Positions 1-13,600 are shown, counted from the first letter of the stretch. The stretch is 64,000 bases of DNA from Tetracentron sinense (GCA_015143295.1 CM026551.1:13069827-13133826), one strand, 5' to 3'. Numbers and translations: made by a program. The notes: generated from the sequence alone by a model not told the origin.

Positions 1-1921
1 GTACTGTTCTAGAGTTATTCAAGGCTTCACAGATCATGATATTCCCTAACGAATCGGTTCTGGAGAAACAAAACTCCTGGGCAAGTAAATTTCTGAAACA
101 GGAATTATCGAACACTACAGGTGCAAATAGATTCTGTAAACATATGACTGAAGAGGTAATTGCTTGAGCTACAACAATAAAACTAGAGCTTCTTTTATAT
201 GTATGCTTTTCATGCATTCATAGTGCTCTTGATCTGTCCTTCAGAAGCAATTCTTGGCAGACAGTTCTTTAAACCTTGAATGTTCCATCTTGGACTGTTC
301 AGGTGGATTATGCCCTGAAGTTTCCTTACTATGCCAATTTGGAACGCCTAGAGAACAGGAGAAACATGGAGCATTACAATGTCGATAACTTAATGATCCT
401 AAAAACTTCATATAGGTAGACTTCTGAGAGAACTAAACTGAGGTCCAATATTTCTAAATCATTCTTTACACATGATGATAATTTATATTTTATATTGATC
501 ATGTCACCTCCTTCCCTGGTATCAGGTCCTTAAATATTGGCAACAGAGATTTCCTAGAGCTGGCAGCGGAAGAATTTGATATCTGCCAGTCAATACACCG
601 CAAAGAACTCAAATTTCTAGAGAGGTATCTAAAATTACACACGCTGGTTTTCTCAGAAAAGAGAAAATTGGTTATTGTTTATATGAATATGTATAATGTC
701 ATTTACCATGTATCAGGTGGATTGAAGAAAACAGATTAGATAAACTAAAGTTTGCGAGGCAGAAGCTGACGTACTGTTACTTTTCTGCTGCGGCCGTTCT
801 TTTCTCTCCTGAACAATCTGATGCCCGCATGTCATGGGCCAAAAATGGTGTACTCACCACTGTGGTCGATGACTTCTTTGATATTGGAGGCTCTAGAGAA
901 GAGCTAATAAACCTTATTAAATTAGTTGAGAAGTATGTTTCTGTAGTTCCTCAAAATTTTCTTTTTATGTTGGATCTGCCATGGATCCTGGATTTCTGCA
1001 GTTTCACATAATTAGGCTTCCCAGTATGGAAATGATGGTGTCATGATCCATAGGTGGGACGAAAATTATGCCACCGAGTGCTGTTCTGAACAAGTTGAGA
1101 TCATATTTTCGGCTATTCGGAACTCAATTTGTGAGATTGGAGACAGAGCCTTCACATGGCAAGGGCGCAGTGTCACAGACCACCTAATTGAGATTGTGAG
1201 ATCGAATATTGAATTTATCTTAATTTCTTAATTTGATAAGAGGGTCATATGTGAGCAATGTTTATGTGGCAGTGGCTTAATCTGCTCAAGTCTATGATGA
1301 GAGAGGCAGAGTGGCAGGTGAAAAACAAGTTGGTGCCAACAATGGAGGAGTACCTTTCAAATGGATATGTGTCTTTTGCCTTAGGACCGATTGTTCTTCC
1401 AGCTCTCTACTTAATTGGGCCTAAGCTTTCGGAGGAGGTGGTTAGAGATTCGGAGTATCATAATCTATTCAAGCTTCTGAGCACATGTGGGCGTCTCCTC
1501 AATGATGTTCAAAGCTTCAAGGTAGTAATTAATAGCCTAGTCCCACATCTCACATCTGTTATAGTTATAGTCAGTTGTTCATTGGTAACTAGTTTTGGTT
1601 ATGTTGCAGAGAGAGGACAAGGAAGGAAAAGCGAATGCTGTATCGCTGCACATGATTCATGGCTGTGGTGTTATCAATGAGGAAGAATCTGTGAGAGCGA
1701 TAAGGGGTATCATTGAGAGTAGTAGGAGAGAATTGCTGAGATTGGTGTTGCAGACAAAGGGTAGTGTGGTTCCAAGAGAGTGCAAGGATTTGTTTTGGAA
1801 GATGAGCAAAGTATGCCACCTTTTTTACATGAAGAAGGATGGGTTCACTTCTCCACAAGAGATGGTCAGTGCTGTAAACGCAGTCATTCATGAACCCCTC
1901 AAAATAGCAAGTAAATGTTAA
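1..1921 (+). CDS. KSL: ent-kaurene synthase-like gene, copy A (3' part; 5' end outside window)
   Basis: Class I diterpene synthase (TPS-e type), expected to ionise ent-copalyl diphosphate in plastids. The window opens inside an exon. Exons by GT-AG junctions and alignment with copy B: <1-155, 303-415, 526-624, 717-932, 1054-1195, 1273-1521, 1610-1921 (stop TAA). All are open and exon lengths equal those of copy B except one extra codon (Gln) in the sixth. The DDFFD metal motif lies in 717-932 within a stretch reading [12 protein letters not shown]. The second metal motif (N-D-x-x-S-x-x-x-E) spans the last intron as [11 protein letters not shown]. The product-determining triad is Pro-Ile-Val (1387-1395), as in true kaurene synthases. 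It lies 5' of copy B in the same orientation and shares its 3' UTR sequence to about 2005. Because the 5' half is unseen, whether the whole gene is intact is unknown. Confidence 0.93.
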
Positions 1922-2480
1922 GTGGGTAATATCCCAGGTTTGAAGATGTGTGGGCCTTTTATCTTCTTGTCCATTGTAAGGTACATTTGCATGAGTTTCC
2001 AGTGATTTTAACTTTGATTACCCCAAAATTAACCAAATGGATGCATTGAAAAGTTATTTTGGTCATCTCCTTAAAGTTGGAAAAGTAGGTAGCAGAATCA
2101 AGGAGAATGACTAGTAACAATGGTTCTTGATACTCTTACTTTTTCTCCCTCTATAAGATGCAAAAAAAAAATCCTGCATGTAAAGATGTTAAATCGCTTT
2201 ATACCCAGAGTAAACAGAAAATGAACTTTATCAAGTTCATGTGCAGTGCAAACATAACACCCCTTTATATATATAGGTGAATATGTTTCTGTAATGTGCT
2301 TTTTTTTTCCCCTTGTTCTGTTGTCTTTGGCTTCTTTATTAAAATCTTCTTGGAGGCCTGGATCAACGAGTGTTCAGGTTCTCTCCCTCCTATAGGGGTA
2401 ACCCTGAGATTTTCTTCTCCATTTGTGATTCTAGTTCTTATTTTTATACATTTCTTGATTGTGCTTCACCATACTTTGAT
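1922..2480. other. Shared 3' UTR/flank of KSL copy A
   Basis: The first 80 bp or so match the 3' UTR of copy B (21250-21345). The segment at about 2393-2480 matches 23285-23385 downstream of copy B. This shows that the duplicated block extended beyond the gene. No further gene is seen. Confidence 0.6.
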
Positions 2481-2863
2481 TGTGTAGAAATTTACTTTGA
2501 ATGTGTAGAAATTAATGATCAAATAATCAATTTTTCAAATAATAGTGTTCAGAAAATACGAAGTTGAGAGACTCACCTACGGATTCTCCAATTACTATTA
2601 TTTAAAAAAATGATTATTTAACCATTAATTTCTACACAATCAATTTTAGAATTGATTTTTGGCCAAAAAAATCCAATCCAAATGCCCCATAATTGTCAAA
2701 TAATCATTTTTTCAAATATTGGTGTTGGACTCAACTTCATATTCCCCAAGGCCCAAAACACTATTATTTGTAAGAATGATTATTTGACAATTAATTTCTA
2801 CATAATCAATTTTATCACTATTGATTTTGTCTAATAAAATCCAATCCAAACGCCCCATTAGAG
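2481..2863. mobile_element. Fold-back MITE (possibly two tandem/nested copies)
   Basis: Two successive palindromic blocks each pair an arm of type GAAATTAATGATCAAATAAT with its inverse, and each ends in a motif of type ATCCAATCCAAACGCCCCAT (near 2668-2690 and 2840-2860). The matching DNA downstream of copy B (about 23385) runs through without this insert, so the empty site can be read. Confidence 0.6.
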
Positions 2864-3539
2864 TTTCCATTTTCTAAAGTTTCCATTTTCTAAACTTTTA
2901 GTAGATTTCACCTCGATGTTTTTGTTCTTAACACTTTTAACTATGTTTCACCATTTACATATATAATTGATCCATCACCGCCGTTATAGTAGTTGGCATG
3001 TTAAAATCCCTTTATAAATCCTTAGGGGATAATGCTAAAATGTAAGGGTTTTTGCGCATGCACAAGGAGGGTCATGGTTTGGGGACTCAGTCACATTATC
3101 ATCCACGCTAAGATAACCCACGAACATTGTCTCTTTAATTTTTAAGTTTATACTGCTTTTAAACTTGGAACTAAAGGTTAGGCTTTTTCAGCTTATTCTC
3201 TCATGTTTCTATATATATATATTTTAATATTTGACCAATAAAAATAAACTATCAAGGAGATTCTTTTCAACTATACATCCACCGATTCTCAGATTCGGTT
3301 AAAGGTGTTCAAATCAAGGAATATGTCTTAAATTATTAATAAACAACACTCACGGGAAGGGCGATAGTATTTTTTGATGTAATGGCTGCAAATAGTAGAA
3401 CGGTAAAATTGTTCTCACAAGTTCTGAATTGCGTGAATGTTAGGCAAGTTACCCAAGTGTCCGTAGGTAAAATTTTGAATGGGTTGGTGCAGACACCCGA
3501 AAGAACTAGTCATTGCCTCGAAGAGTTTGAGACACCCTC

Positions 3540-3570
3540 CATTACCAAAAAAAAAAAAAAAAAAAAAGAG
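3540..3570 (+). repeat. Poly-A tract
   Basis: A run of more than 20 A follows a short open stretch at 3382-3540. It looks like the tail of a retroposed sequence, but the body (about 3370-3545) resembles no family I recognise. Confidence 0.4.
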
Positions 3571-3695
3571 ACCAGGCACCCCATAACCCATTGTATTGCT
3601 AGGCTGACTCTCTAGGCCACATACTAATCTCAAATGTAGTAATATGACATATAATTTCTCGTGTGGTTCATAATAAACATGTTCTATTATTACCA

Positions 3696-4101
3696 CTAGC
3701 AGGTGGCACGTGTGATGCACGTGAGAGCGAGGGGAAAGAGTTACCCACAGTTAATAGGAGTTAAAAGGGACACGTGTTAACCCGCGGGTGCGATTGAACT
3801 TGCTAGTGACATGTGCGATGCATGTGAGAGCAAGGGGAAGGAGTTAACCACAGTTAATAGGAGTTAAAAGGGACATGTGTTAACCCACGAGTGTGATTGA
3901 ACTCTCCCCAAGTTCAATTGTGATTGACTGTGATTCTAAATAGATACATGAGCAAGGGGTAGTTTGGAAATAAAATCAAAGGCAAGGGGTAGTTTGGGTT
4001 TTAAAGCAAAACATTAAATCAAAATTTTGTTTTTATATAAGGGTAATATGGGAATTTCAGAAAAATCATCTACGCCACCTCTCCCATTATAATAGTAAAG
4101 A
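3696..4101 (-). mobile_element. Non-autonomous Helitron (copy H1) with doubled 3' end
   Basis: On the minus strand it begins TCTTTACTATTATAATGGGA and ends with an imperfect ACGTGC-type hairpin about 10 nt before a terminal CTAG, the Helitron signature. The 3' terminal block of about 115 bp is present twice in tandem (3696-3805 and about 3808-3915). The left flank is A, as expected for A^T insertion; the right flank does not fit. No Rep/helicase coding is present. Confidence 0.75.
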
Positions 4102-4298
4102 CATTTGGGACTAGTGGCCTTAGAGAGTTGGTCTAGCACTGCCCATCATCAAATCAAACGGTTAGGATTTATTGATTAAGCTGAACTTAGAGTGCCAATT
4201 TTTATGAGAATGAGCATTATTATGGGTTTGTGGTCCCAAATAAGAGGCCAGGTTTTACCGATATGCATCAAATATTGAGAGATGTTAATGGGATCAAG

Positions 4299-4502
4299 TT
4301 TTTTTTTGGGGTAACCCAGGCTGTCCCAATCCTTCGGGTGAGGACTAGATCCCCGGGGATGTGATGAAGGCCCGCAATTTGCCCCACCAAGAAAGTTCGG
4401 AAAACCGGACGGGACTGGCTCCAAAGGGGGAGTGAGAAATGGAACCCAAGACCTCCCACTTGGCAAAAGGCCCAGGAACCACTGGTCCACCCCTTTGAGC
4501 AC
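4299..4502 (-). mobile_element. tRNA-derived SINE
   Basis: Reading the minus strand, a pol III A-box-like GGTGGACCAGTGGTTCCTGG is followed by a B-box-like GGTTCCATTTC, then a non-tRNA body and a short A tail (the T run at 4299). The same family occurs at 57887-58575. It is followed by a short tandem duplication (about 4503-4550). Confidence 0.65.
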
Positions 4503-4733
4503 AGATATCCCGAAATGGAATTGGGCACGGATATCCCGAAATGGAATTGGAAAAAAATCTTAGTCTTTGAACTACAAAAGGTGATGTAGGGGTAGTTGTT
4601 TCTCTTGCCCATGACTGTCTCGTAAAATATTTAACATTTTATTTTTTTCTCAAAAAGTTTAGGGGAGCAGCTACCCGTTCTTGCCCCTGCCCTTGTGTAC
4701 ACCTAGGGCTGTAAAAGTGGCGAATTTGAAGCA

Positions 4734-4877
4734 GATAATAGATTTCTGAATCCAATCAGATTATACTATTCACATTTGATTAGATATATGATGAATAGTG
4801 AAATAGATAATAGATTTCTGAATCCAATCAGATTATACCATTCACATTTGATTAGATATATGATGAATAGTGAAATA
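4734..4877. repeat. 72-bp direct tandem duplication
   Basis: Two nearly identical units begin GATAATAGATTTCTGAATCC at 4734 and 4806. Just 5' is TAGGGCTGTAAAAGTGGCG, the end sequence of a hAT-like MITE, so this is probably a duplication inside such an element. Confidence 0.7.
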
Positions 4878-5313
4878 GAGTATCTATATCCAACTTCGAT
4901 TAAAAATATTTGAATTTAAATATTATATTACTAAAATTTTGAAGAAAAGAAAGGAAATAAAAAGTCTAAGAAGGAAAAAAAATACAAAGTTTGTTAAAAT
5001 TTTGATTAAATTACTATTTTATTCTCATTTATATTAAAATAATAATGTAATATCCTAGGATTAGGTGAAAAAAATACATATCAATAAAGGTATTTTTAGG
5101 TTTATTAACTTACTCTCTCTATATATAAATTTAATTGGTTGAATATTTATCGAAACTTATGTACCAATATCTGAATCTACTTTGACTTCACGTAAAATGT
5201 TTTTAAAAACTAATTATATAGGTAAAATATAATTTAGAGTTTTCAAACCCTTCATCTAGCAATTAATTTTATCCCTTTAAGATAATGGAGGGTAAAAAAT
5301 GCCATTCAACCTT

Positions 5314-5538
5314 GAGGCTTTGTTTGTTTGGAGGGAAAACAGTGTGGAAAAGAAAAAAATTCTCAGAAATAATTTCTCCACGTTTTTTATAGAAATTTTT
5401 TCTCACAAACATAAAGCAAAACTAGAGAATTATTTACACTACAAAGCTCATTTTGCAGCATCACAAACACAAAAACTAGATTTTTTTTTCCTGGAAGCAA
5501 TTCCGTGCATCTATTTTCCCTCGAAACAAACACACCCT
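5314..5538. mobile_element. TIR MITE
   Basis: The left end GGCTTTGTTTGTTTGGAGGG is mirrored on the right as CCCTCGAAACAAACACACCC. About 225 bp, AT-rich, non-coding. Confidence 0.6.
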
Positions 5539-5541
5539 AAT

Positions 5542-5684
5542 GCTACGTTTGGTTGTTGAGAGAATAGGTGAAAACATGGAAAAGAAAAGAAAATTTTGGA
5601 TTTCTAATACAATTTTTAGTTGTGTTTTGTCCAATTTTCTTTTCTTTTCCATGTTTTCACTTATTTTCTCGACAACCAAACATA
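5542..5684. mobile_element. Short fold-back MITE, copy 1 of 3
   Basis: An almost perfect hairpin: arms of type GTTTGGTTGTTGAGAGAATA and their inverse, with an AATTTTTAGTTGTGTTTTG-like centre. The same element is at 36110-36260 and 61754-61896. Confidence 0.75.
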
Positions 5685-5689
5685 AGGTA

Positions 5690-7660
5690 AGGGATGTATT
5701 TTAATAGAATTTTGGTTTCTTGTGTAATGGCTAGATACTATGGCTTATGAGAAATGCTACTGAAGCTCTAAGATTATAGGGGAATGTAAGACCATTTCTG
5801 AAGATGCGATCATAAGGCGCCAACAATCACGAGATGCCCCAAGTAGCCATTACTTTCTCATCCTATTAAAAAAAAATTTAAGTTATTTTACTTGAGTTAA
5901 GTTACTTAAATGAATCCAGGATGCAAGCAATATTACTTCAATCAAATTACTTCTAGGAAAAGTCTTTTATCGAATGAATGAATAAGTGATGAAGGCTTAG
6001 GGTGTCCCAAAATTTTTAATGTCCTACTTTTTTTAATTCCTTATATTGTAGATTTACTTTTTAAAAAAAAAAAAACTACATAATATTTAAACTTTATATA
6101 TAATGGCCTCCTAAAATAAATTTTTTTAATTTTTTAATATCTATAATATAAAAGGGATTCGTTTTTTGCACACGTCCGTGTGTGCTTTAACCCCGAGTTA
6201 AAATTTATTAATTCAGGAGTTATTAAAAAAAAAAAAAACTGGGTGAGTAAATCTTAACTTTAGTTAATGAGTGTTCAAAGGGACATGGTGCGCGTTCCAC
6301 CCAATGGAACACGCTTGGGAAAAAACAATCGCCATAATAAAAATATAATTAATTTTATTTATATAACGACTATCAAAAGGGAGGATCCTTTGTTTTTCTT
6401 GTTACATGACCTCTATTGAAATACAACATTAATAAGAATAATTCAGTACACTTAAAATTTACAAATAATTCATAAATTTTTTAAAACTTTAGATAATTTT
6501 GTTACCATCCTATGGAGTAGCACGCAATTACTACTCAACCAAAAGAAATATTTTCAGTTTAAATCCAGAGCGGGCTCTGCTTCACGGCAGAAAAGTTGTT
6601 ATCTATTTTGTTTTTGGTAACATAGAAAAGTTGTTATCAATTGGGTGTGAAAATCTTGTAATTATGAATAAAAAGTGTTTTACATTGCAACTTTCATAAT
6701 TAAAAGAGTACTATGAAAGTGACCCCACTTTTCCCTGTGATTCCCCTCAAAATTAACGAGTTTGGTGAAAAACATGGGTCCTACATTCAACAAGAATGGA
6801 CCCCGCATCAATAAAGGTGGCCCCACATGTTTTTAAGACAGAAATGGACCGAACTCAAAATTAACTCCAGAGTTTTGAGACCATACCAATCAAATTTCAA
6901 CACGTTGTAAGGCCACACCCCTACCACTCACCCAAGAGGCGCGGGGGGGGGGGTACCAAAATAAGATGTACTTAACCCACCGACCTTGAAGCTCTCAGTG
7001 GGGTAGCGACAAAGGTTTTCATTTGGAAAATAGTTAACGTACCACACTGCTCCATTCATTTTTTTTCAAGCACTCATATCCTTTATGAGCCCAAATCACT
7101 CAAGTCAAGAGAAAAGTTGCTATTGACCCGAGTCTCATAAGCCCATGTGACAACCAACACAAAAACAAAAATGGGAGAAATCATTTTTCATTTTCTCCCC
7201 TGATTTTGACTTCTCCCACTTCTAATATATCTCCCCCTTTTCTTGCCACATGGCGGATGCAGAAGGTGTGCTGGAGGCTAGGCCTTGGGCGTCCACATAA
7301 TCCAATGCAAAAAAAGAAAAAAAGTCTCATAAGCCCATGTGAGTGTGTGTCACTGTGTTTTTCTTTTTGGTAAGGGTTTCACTGCGTTGACCAACTGTGT
7401 GTTGTGTGTGTTTATCATTTACCCACAAAAAAGTTTGTATGAGGAAAAATACAAAATACCAAAACCAAGCCAGTCCAAAATCCATACAGAAACAAGAGAT
7501 CCTTTTGAGAGGAATAGTAATGCAAAAAGATTCTTATAACTCACCAACAGCTTTAACACACGTTATTTTTATTACAAAAAGACGCTGGAAGTAACCAAAC
7601 ACCTTGTCTTTGTTGCCATTTCTGGTTGATACTTCTCTGCAACTAGAGTCTTTATCTCTC
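5690..7660. other. Intergenic DNA upstream of KSL copy B
   Basis: AT-rich spacer with poly-A tracts at 6061 and 6230 and a G run at 6944-6953. It also holds a partial match near 7250 to the GGATGCC arms of the 60.5 kb inverted-repeat element. A TTATAAC motif near 7533 is the best TATA candidate for copy B. No gene is supported. Confidence 0.4.
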
Positions 7661-7667
7661 CATTATC

Positions 7668-10600
7668 ATGTCACTTTCTCACCCCAATTATCTTCTCCTT
7701 CTCCAAAAACCCAGAAGGTGGTTTTATACACAGAAGCCATCAGGTTTGATCTCCCTCTGCATTTCTCATGTTTGATTTTTTGTTTCTGTATCAATAAACC
7801 ATGTTTTTTTCCTTGTCAGTTTTGTTTATATAATCATTATTGTCATGTTGAGACTTGTCTGAACTAAGTCTCTCTCTCTCTCTCTCTCTCTCAACTAGTC
7901 ATGTTGAGGCTAGTCTTAACTCTCTCTCTCTCTCAAACACACACACACCATCCTTCCTTTTTTGCCGGTTTTCTTACACTATAAAATACTAGTAGATCGC
8001 ACGTAGCGGGTGGCATGTGTGATGCATGTGAGAGCGAGGGGAAGGAGTTAACGACACCCGATTGAACTCACTAGTGGCACATGCAATACATGTGAGAGCA
8101 AGGGAAAGGAGTTAACCACAGTTAATAGGAATTAAAAGGGGCATGTGTTAACCCACGGGTGTGATTGAGCTCTCCCCGAGGTCAATCGCGATTGGCTGTG
8201 ATTCTAAATAGATAGATGGCAAGGGGTAGTTTAGGAATTAAAGTAGAACATCAAATCAAAGGCAAGGGTAGTTTGGAAATTAAAATAAAACATTAAATCA
8301 AAGTTTTGTTTTTATATTTTGTTTTTATATAAGGGTAATTTGAGAATTTCAGAAAAATCATCTACGCATGCCTCTCGCATTATAATAGAAAAGTTCACAG
8401 CTTATAAGCACTGTATACTAATCAACATGTTGGATATATGTCTCATTACTACTTTTATTTGGTTCTCTGTTCTTATGCTTTCTTGGGGCAGGCTATGTTA
8501 TCCAATTCTCTAAATGATGAGCTTCTAAGAAACTAGTTTGTTAAGAAACTAGTTTGTCTTTCAGTTCAATTTGAGTCATCAAGGGCTCATTTGGCATCAA
8601 TTCTGGTGATTCTACTATTTCAAAGAAGAATTATTCTTTTTGAATATGTTCTAAATTCTAATTTTGTACTGAAACCTTGTTTGACAACAATTAGTCAAAA
8701 TCTGTTCCAAAGAAAGAACAAAAATAAAAGAATAAGGTTTGGATGAAACAATTTTTTTTTTCTTTTTTTAATTTACGCCATAAACTAAATTCATCAAAAT
8801 ATAACCCCCAAAAAATGTGATTTCAATTTCCATATGTCCTCATACATGGCTTAGAAAATACTGAAGTGTTTTTAATTGACTCTCTTATCGATCAAACCAT
8901 GGAAGTCCTATTTGAATTCAAGGATTCAGGTGACTATATAATCAATGGTGGCAACAGATGGTACGAGAACACCAAGCATCGTATGCGCGGAGTTTCAGAA
9001 AATGGAATTCTCTATTTGGGTATTGGGGTTTCTGGCGGCGAAGAGGGTGCTCGATACAAGTCCTTTGCAGATGCCCGGTAGATCATATGAGGCCTACGTT
9101 TTTTTTTTTATTGAACATATGAGGCCTGCAATAGGCTAGATCATATTCAATCGCGATTGAACTTAGGTGAGTTCAATCACACCCACTGATCAACACGTGT
9201 CCCTTTAACACCCTTAGGGTTGATAATAATCTAACATTGGTTGTTATAAAAAACATTTAATCACAAGAGTGAGTTAATCATAACCAAAGTTAATTTTTTT
9301 TAAATATCTTTACTAAAGACCAAGTTATTTAACCCTAAGGGTCACAATTAATGAGTGTTAAATAGGACACGTTGTCTTCCACTAAAGTTACTCTTCATTT
9401 CTTACTCCAAGATGAGAATGTTTCTCAGAATCGTTCCGAATTCTTCACTCTTGGGGAATAAAGAATTGTTCCCCCAAGAGTGATGCCAAACGGCCTCCAA
9501 ATTGATCTGTTCGAGATTCAAATCAACCTAAAACTTCAATTATTCAGCTATGATGGAGTTATTTTCAATGAAACTAAGGAGAAAATGTCTACTGAAGGAT
9601 CAAGACTCCAACTGCATTTTTTTTAGAATTAACTCAACTTGTCTTGAATTCCAATTTTAAGGGAGTTTTGATCACAATGATCTAATGTGTTTCAACCTTT
9701 TCTTGATTGTTGGAATTCTTTTTTGTGTTTCCTACATGAAGTTCTGAGAAGCCTAATTTATGTCACCATTCTTATGATGTAATTGTAGGCTTTCCTTAAC
9801 TTTGCTTCATCATTATTCTGTTTATTATTATTATTATTATTATTATTTTTTAACATTTCCTGATTTTTCATTTCTCTGATGGGACATTGTTACTCTAAGC
9901 AGTTTCTCTGGATCCTAGATTAGTAGTGGTGACAAGAGCTAACAAGGCCATTTTGGTATTGTGCTTTTCCTTTCTTTATTTCTTTATATTCTTTGTATGT
10001 CCATGAATGTAATATTCAAACTCAACCCAATTGCAGTGCTCCCAAGAGCTGAAGGAAAGCATAAGGGAGTTATTCACCAGGGTTGATCTTTCGGTTTCTT
10101 CCTATGACACTGCTTGGGTAGCAATGGTCCCTTCTCCAAAATCCCCTCAATTTCCTTGTTTTCCTGAATGTGTAAACTGGTTACTGGAGAATCAGCTACC
10201 TGATGGCTCATGGGGTCTTTCTCATTGTCATCCATTGTTGATTAAAGACGCTCTTTCTTCCACATTGGCATGTGTTCTTGCACTCAAGCGGTGGAATATT
10301 GGTGAAGAGCACGTGAAAAGGGGTATTTTTGCTGTTCGTCTTATTCATATTCCTCTTTTTCATCATATTCATTAATATAGAATTTGGTCCCTCTCTCCAC
10401 AGGCCTACATTTTATTAAGTCTAATTTTTCTTCGGCCACTGATGAGAAGCAACATTCTCCAATTGGGTTTGATATCATATTTCCGGGTATGATTCAATAT
10501 GCTAAAGACATGGGTTTGAATCTTCCTTTGAGCCCAACAATTGTAGATGATATGCTTCACAAGAGAGTTTTAGACTTCAAAAGGTGAATTCTTTCTATTT

Positions 10601-13600
10601 GCCTTTTTTTTTTTGTCCCAGATTTATGCATGTTCTTCATCTTATGAGAAAAATTACTTGAATATGAGAATTCAAATGCTTGAAAAGCATGGGAATGGGA
10701 TAGGGTTAGATAGCAATTTATCTAGTACTTCATTCTACTGATTCTATAATTTCCTAAACATCGGATGTTTTAACATGAAGCAACCTCTCTCTTTCTCTCT
10801 CTCTCACACGTGCGGGCGCACGCGCACACACACACATAGTAGCTTTCAAAAGTTGCATCCAAGTTTACAAATTGTCCACTGTGATGTTTTTACTACTTAG
10901 TCATTGGTTCATTTCAATTAATTTGGAGGCTTAGAAGGTTTCCATTTTGAAAAAAAATGGGTATTTAATCGCGAATTTTATTGTCAAACATTTAATCCCC
11001 GATTAAAACAGGACTTTTTCAAAAGATCACTTTTTAAAAATAAAAAAAAATAGCGAATTAAATGTGAATTTTTCAATATTTTGACTCACAAAAAATATGT
11101 TGAATACTTGGAATAAATGTATTGCGTATAAAATATTATTATTATTATTTTCAAAGTAATTAATCTTATTGTTAAAAAAGTTCTATTTTAACGTTTTCCC
11201 TACTTTTCCGAATTTGCCAATTTTTATTGGTCAAATAATTTTTGAATCCATCTTGGTGACTTTTCTTTCCATCTATCCAATATCTAGTTGATGGCATCGT
11301 CAGTCATCTAATGAGAAATGTTGCAAGATACAAACCTGAGTTTTAAATTTTATTGTCTAGGTATGATGGGATTTAGTAAGTCCTTTTTTTGCGTTTCGAT
11401 GGGTTGACTTAATTGTTTTTGTCACGCCCCGAAACCCAAACTCTCAAATCTCAGGGCGTGAATTATCATTCAATCTCTTGGCTCATATTATAAACTATTT
11501 AATCATTCTTCATAACACATAATAAAGATTTGAACTTCCAAACTCACCTGTAAAATATGATTCATCAGAGCAACTATGTACATATGGACAATCTAGTTTA
11601 TACACCAAAATTTTCATCACTTTCTACTACAGTTTGTATTGCAACATTAACCTCAAACCCAAAATATACCTTTACTGATATCTCCATTTTCACTCTTTAT
11701 ACAAATATACAAACTCCACACCTCAAAAAGAGACAACCGCTTCTATCTCCATTAGCCCACTCCTACTTTGCAAGAGTAGTATAAATTGGGTGAGCTGGAA
11801 AGCTCAATAAGTAATTCTCATATGCGTAGGATTCAATGAACTTTAAAAGAAATGCAGCAGAAATATATGCAATTTTCAAACTAAGTATCATGCTTAATTT
11901 CAATCATTATATAATGAATTTCCAAATATATGTATGAGACCATATAAATAATTCTGCTGCAAATCATGAATTTAAATTGTTTGTAATACAAACCTCCCGT
12001 CGAATCATAATAACGAAACTCAAAATAAAATCCTCAAAACTCAAGATTTATAACTTACAAAATAACTGGATATATTATATAATTATCCAGGTTACTATAT
12101 AAATACATCAGCACCAAATACCAGAGTACTACCCTATACTGACTCACGTATTTTTCACCGATCTTGTCAGCATAGTCGCCTATAAAAGATCATGGCAGAA
12201 TGATCCTCTTAAAGGCTCTCTCGAAATAGGACAAAACTGAATTGGTATATTGGATTCTCCCAATCATTCCAACGCAGCCGCCTGGGACCACCCTAATACG
12301 CCGGGGTCTACCGGACGTCCCGTATTAGGGTCAGATCCTTAGGCTCTCTCGGAATACAATGTGGGAATGTAACATCCACAAGGGTTACTCACCAGCTGGT
12401 TTAATCAATCATAAACTGACTACCAAATCTATGGATCGTCAGGGTGGTATTCTTCCTTAGATATCAACTGACTACCAAATCCATGGATCATCAGTGATAT
12501 ATATCAAAATCAAAATCATATTTATAATACATAAGTGAGATTCAAATCCCATAATCACATCACCCGAAGGTTTTTCTTTCAAAATCTGATATGATTCAAT
12601 GATATCATCATTTACTTTCAAAATAGGTAAGTCTTGAATACTTAATCATAAGTACTACAATATGAAATTTACTCCAATATGAAATTTTCCGCTTAATCAA
12701 AATTTCTAAAATCTGAAATTTTCCACATACTATAATCTAAAATTGTTTCCAAAATCTTTGTATATTCACATAACAAGTTCAATAACAAATTCATTTAATA
12801 GAATTAAAAGAACAACGAATTGAATAAAAAACATATGAATTTACTTACTTAATCGAAAAAGCCAAGTAAACTAGGTTTCTTTCCCTTTCCTTTCCTTTCC
12901 CTTTCCTTCTTTCCCTTCCCTTTCCTTCTTTCCTTTTCCCTTCCCTTTCTTTCTTTCTTTTCCTTCCCTTCTTTCATTTCCTTTTCCTTTCTTTCTTCTT
13001 CTTCTTCTTCTTCTGCTGTACGTAGTGTTCTGTTATGTGTTTACTATTCACTGTTCACAGAACAAGTGATTTTATGTCTACAGAATACAGATAGTGGAAT
13101 CCACGTGTGTTGGTTCATCACCCAGCACATGACTTCATTCTCTATATTTACAAACTCACCCCTAAACTTAACCTTTATTATACTTAAGTCATTAGTTTAT
13201 AAATTAGTTATAATTAACTCCTTTAAACCCTAATTAATTAATAAATTACTTACTAATTGTAATTTTAACTTACCTTATTTACAAATTAAGCCTCCCTCTT
13301 AACATTTATTATAGTTAAACCCTTAATCGCAATTTAGAAGATAATTACCATCCTAATCGCTACTTAATCAACTAATTACTCACTAATTATAATTAGTAAT
13401 AAAATATATATATATATATATATATATATTTTAATCTCTCCAAGCCTTTCTCTACATTAGACGGGTCATTTATGTTAATGTCAGATTTTAGAAATTCTGT
13501 CCCGATTGATCGATATTATGATCTGAAGTCTAAATTCTTAGGGTCTCTTAGGGTCATACCTTCCACTATATATATATATAGTCTTAACTCATACATTTTA

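Noticed and set aside
4176-4612. Overlapping minus-strand open frames of 108-114 codons
   Set aside because: They lie in a SINE read on its own strand and encode nothing recognisable.
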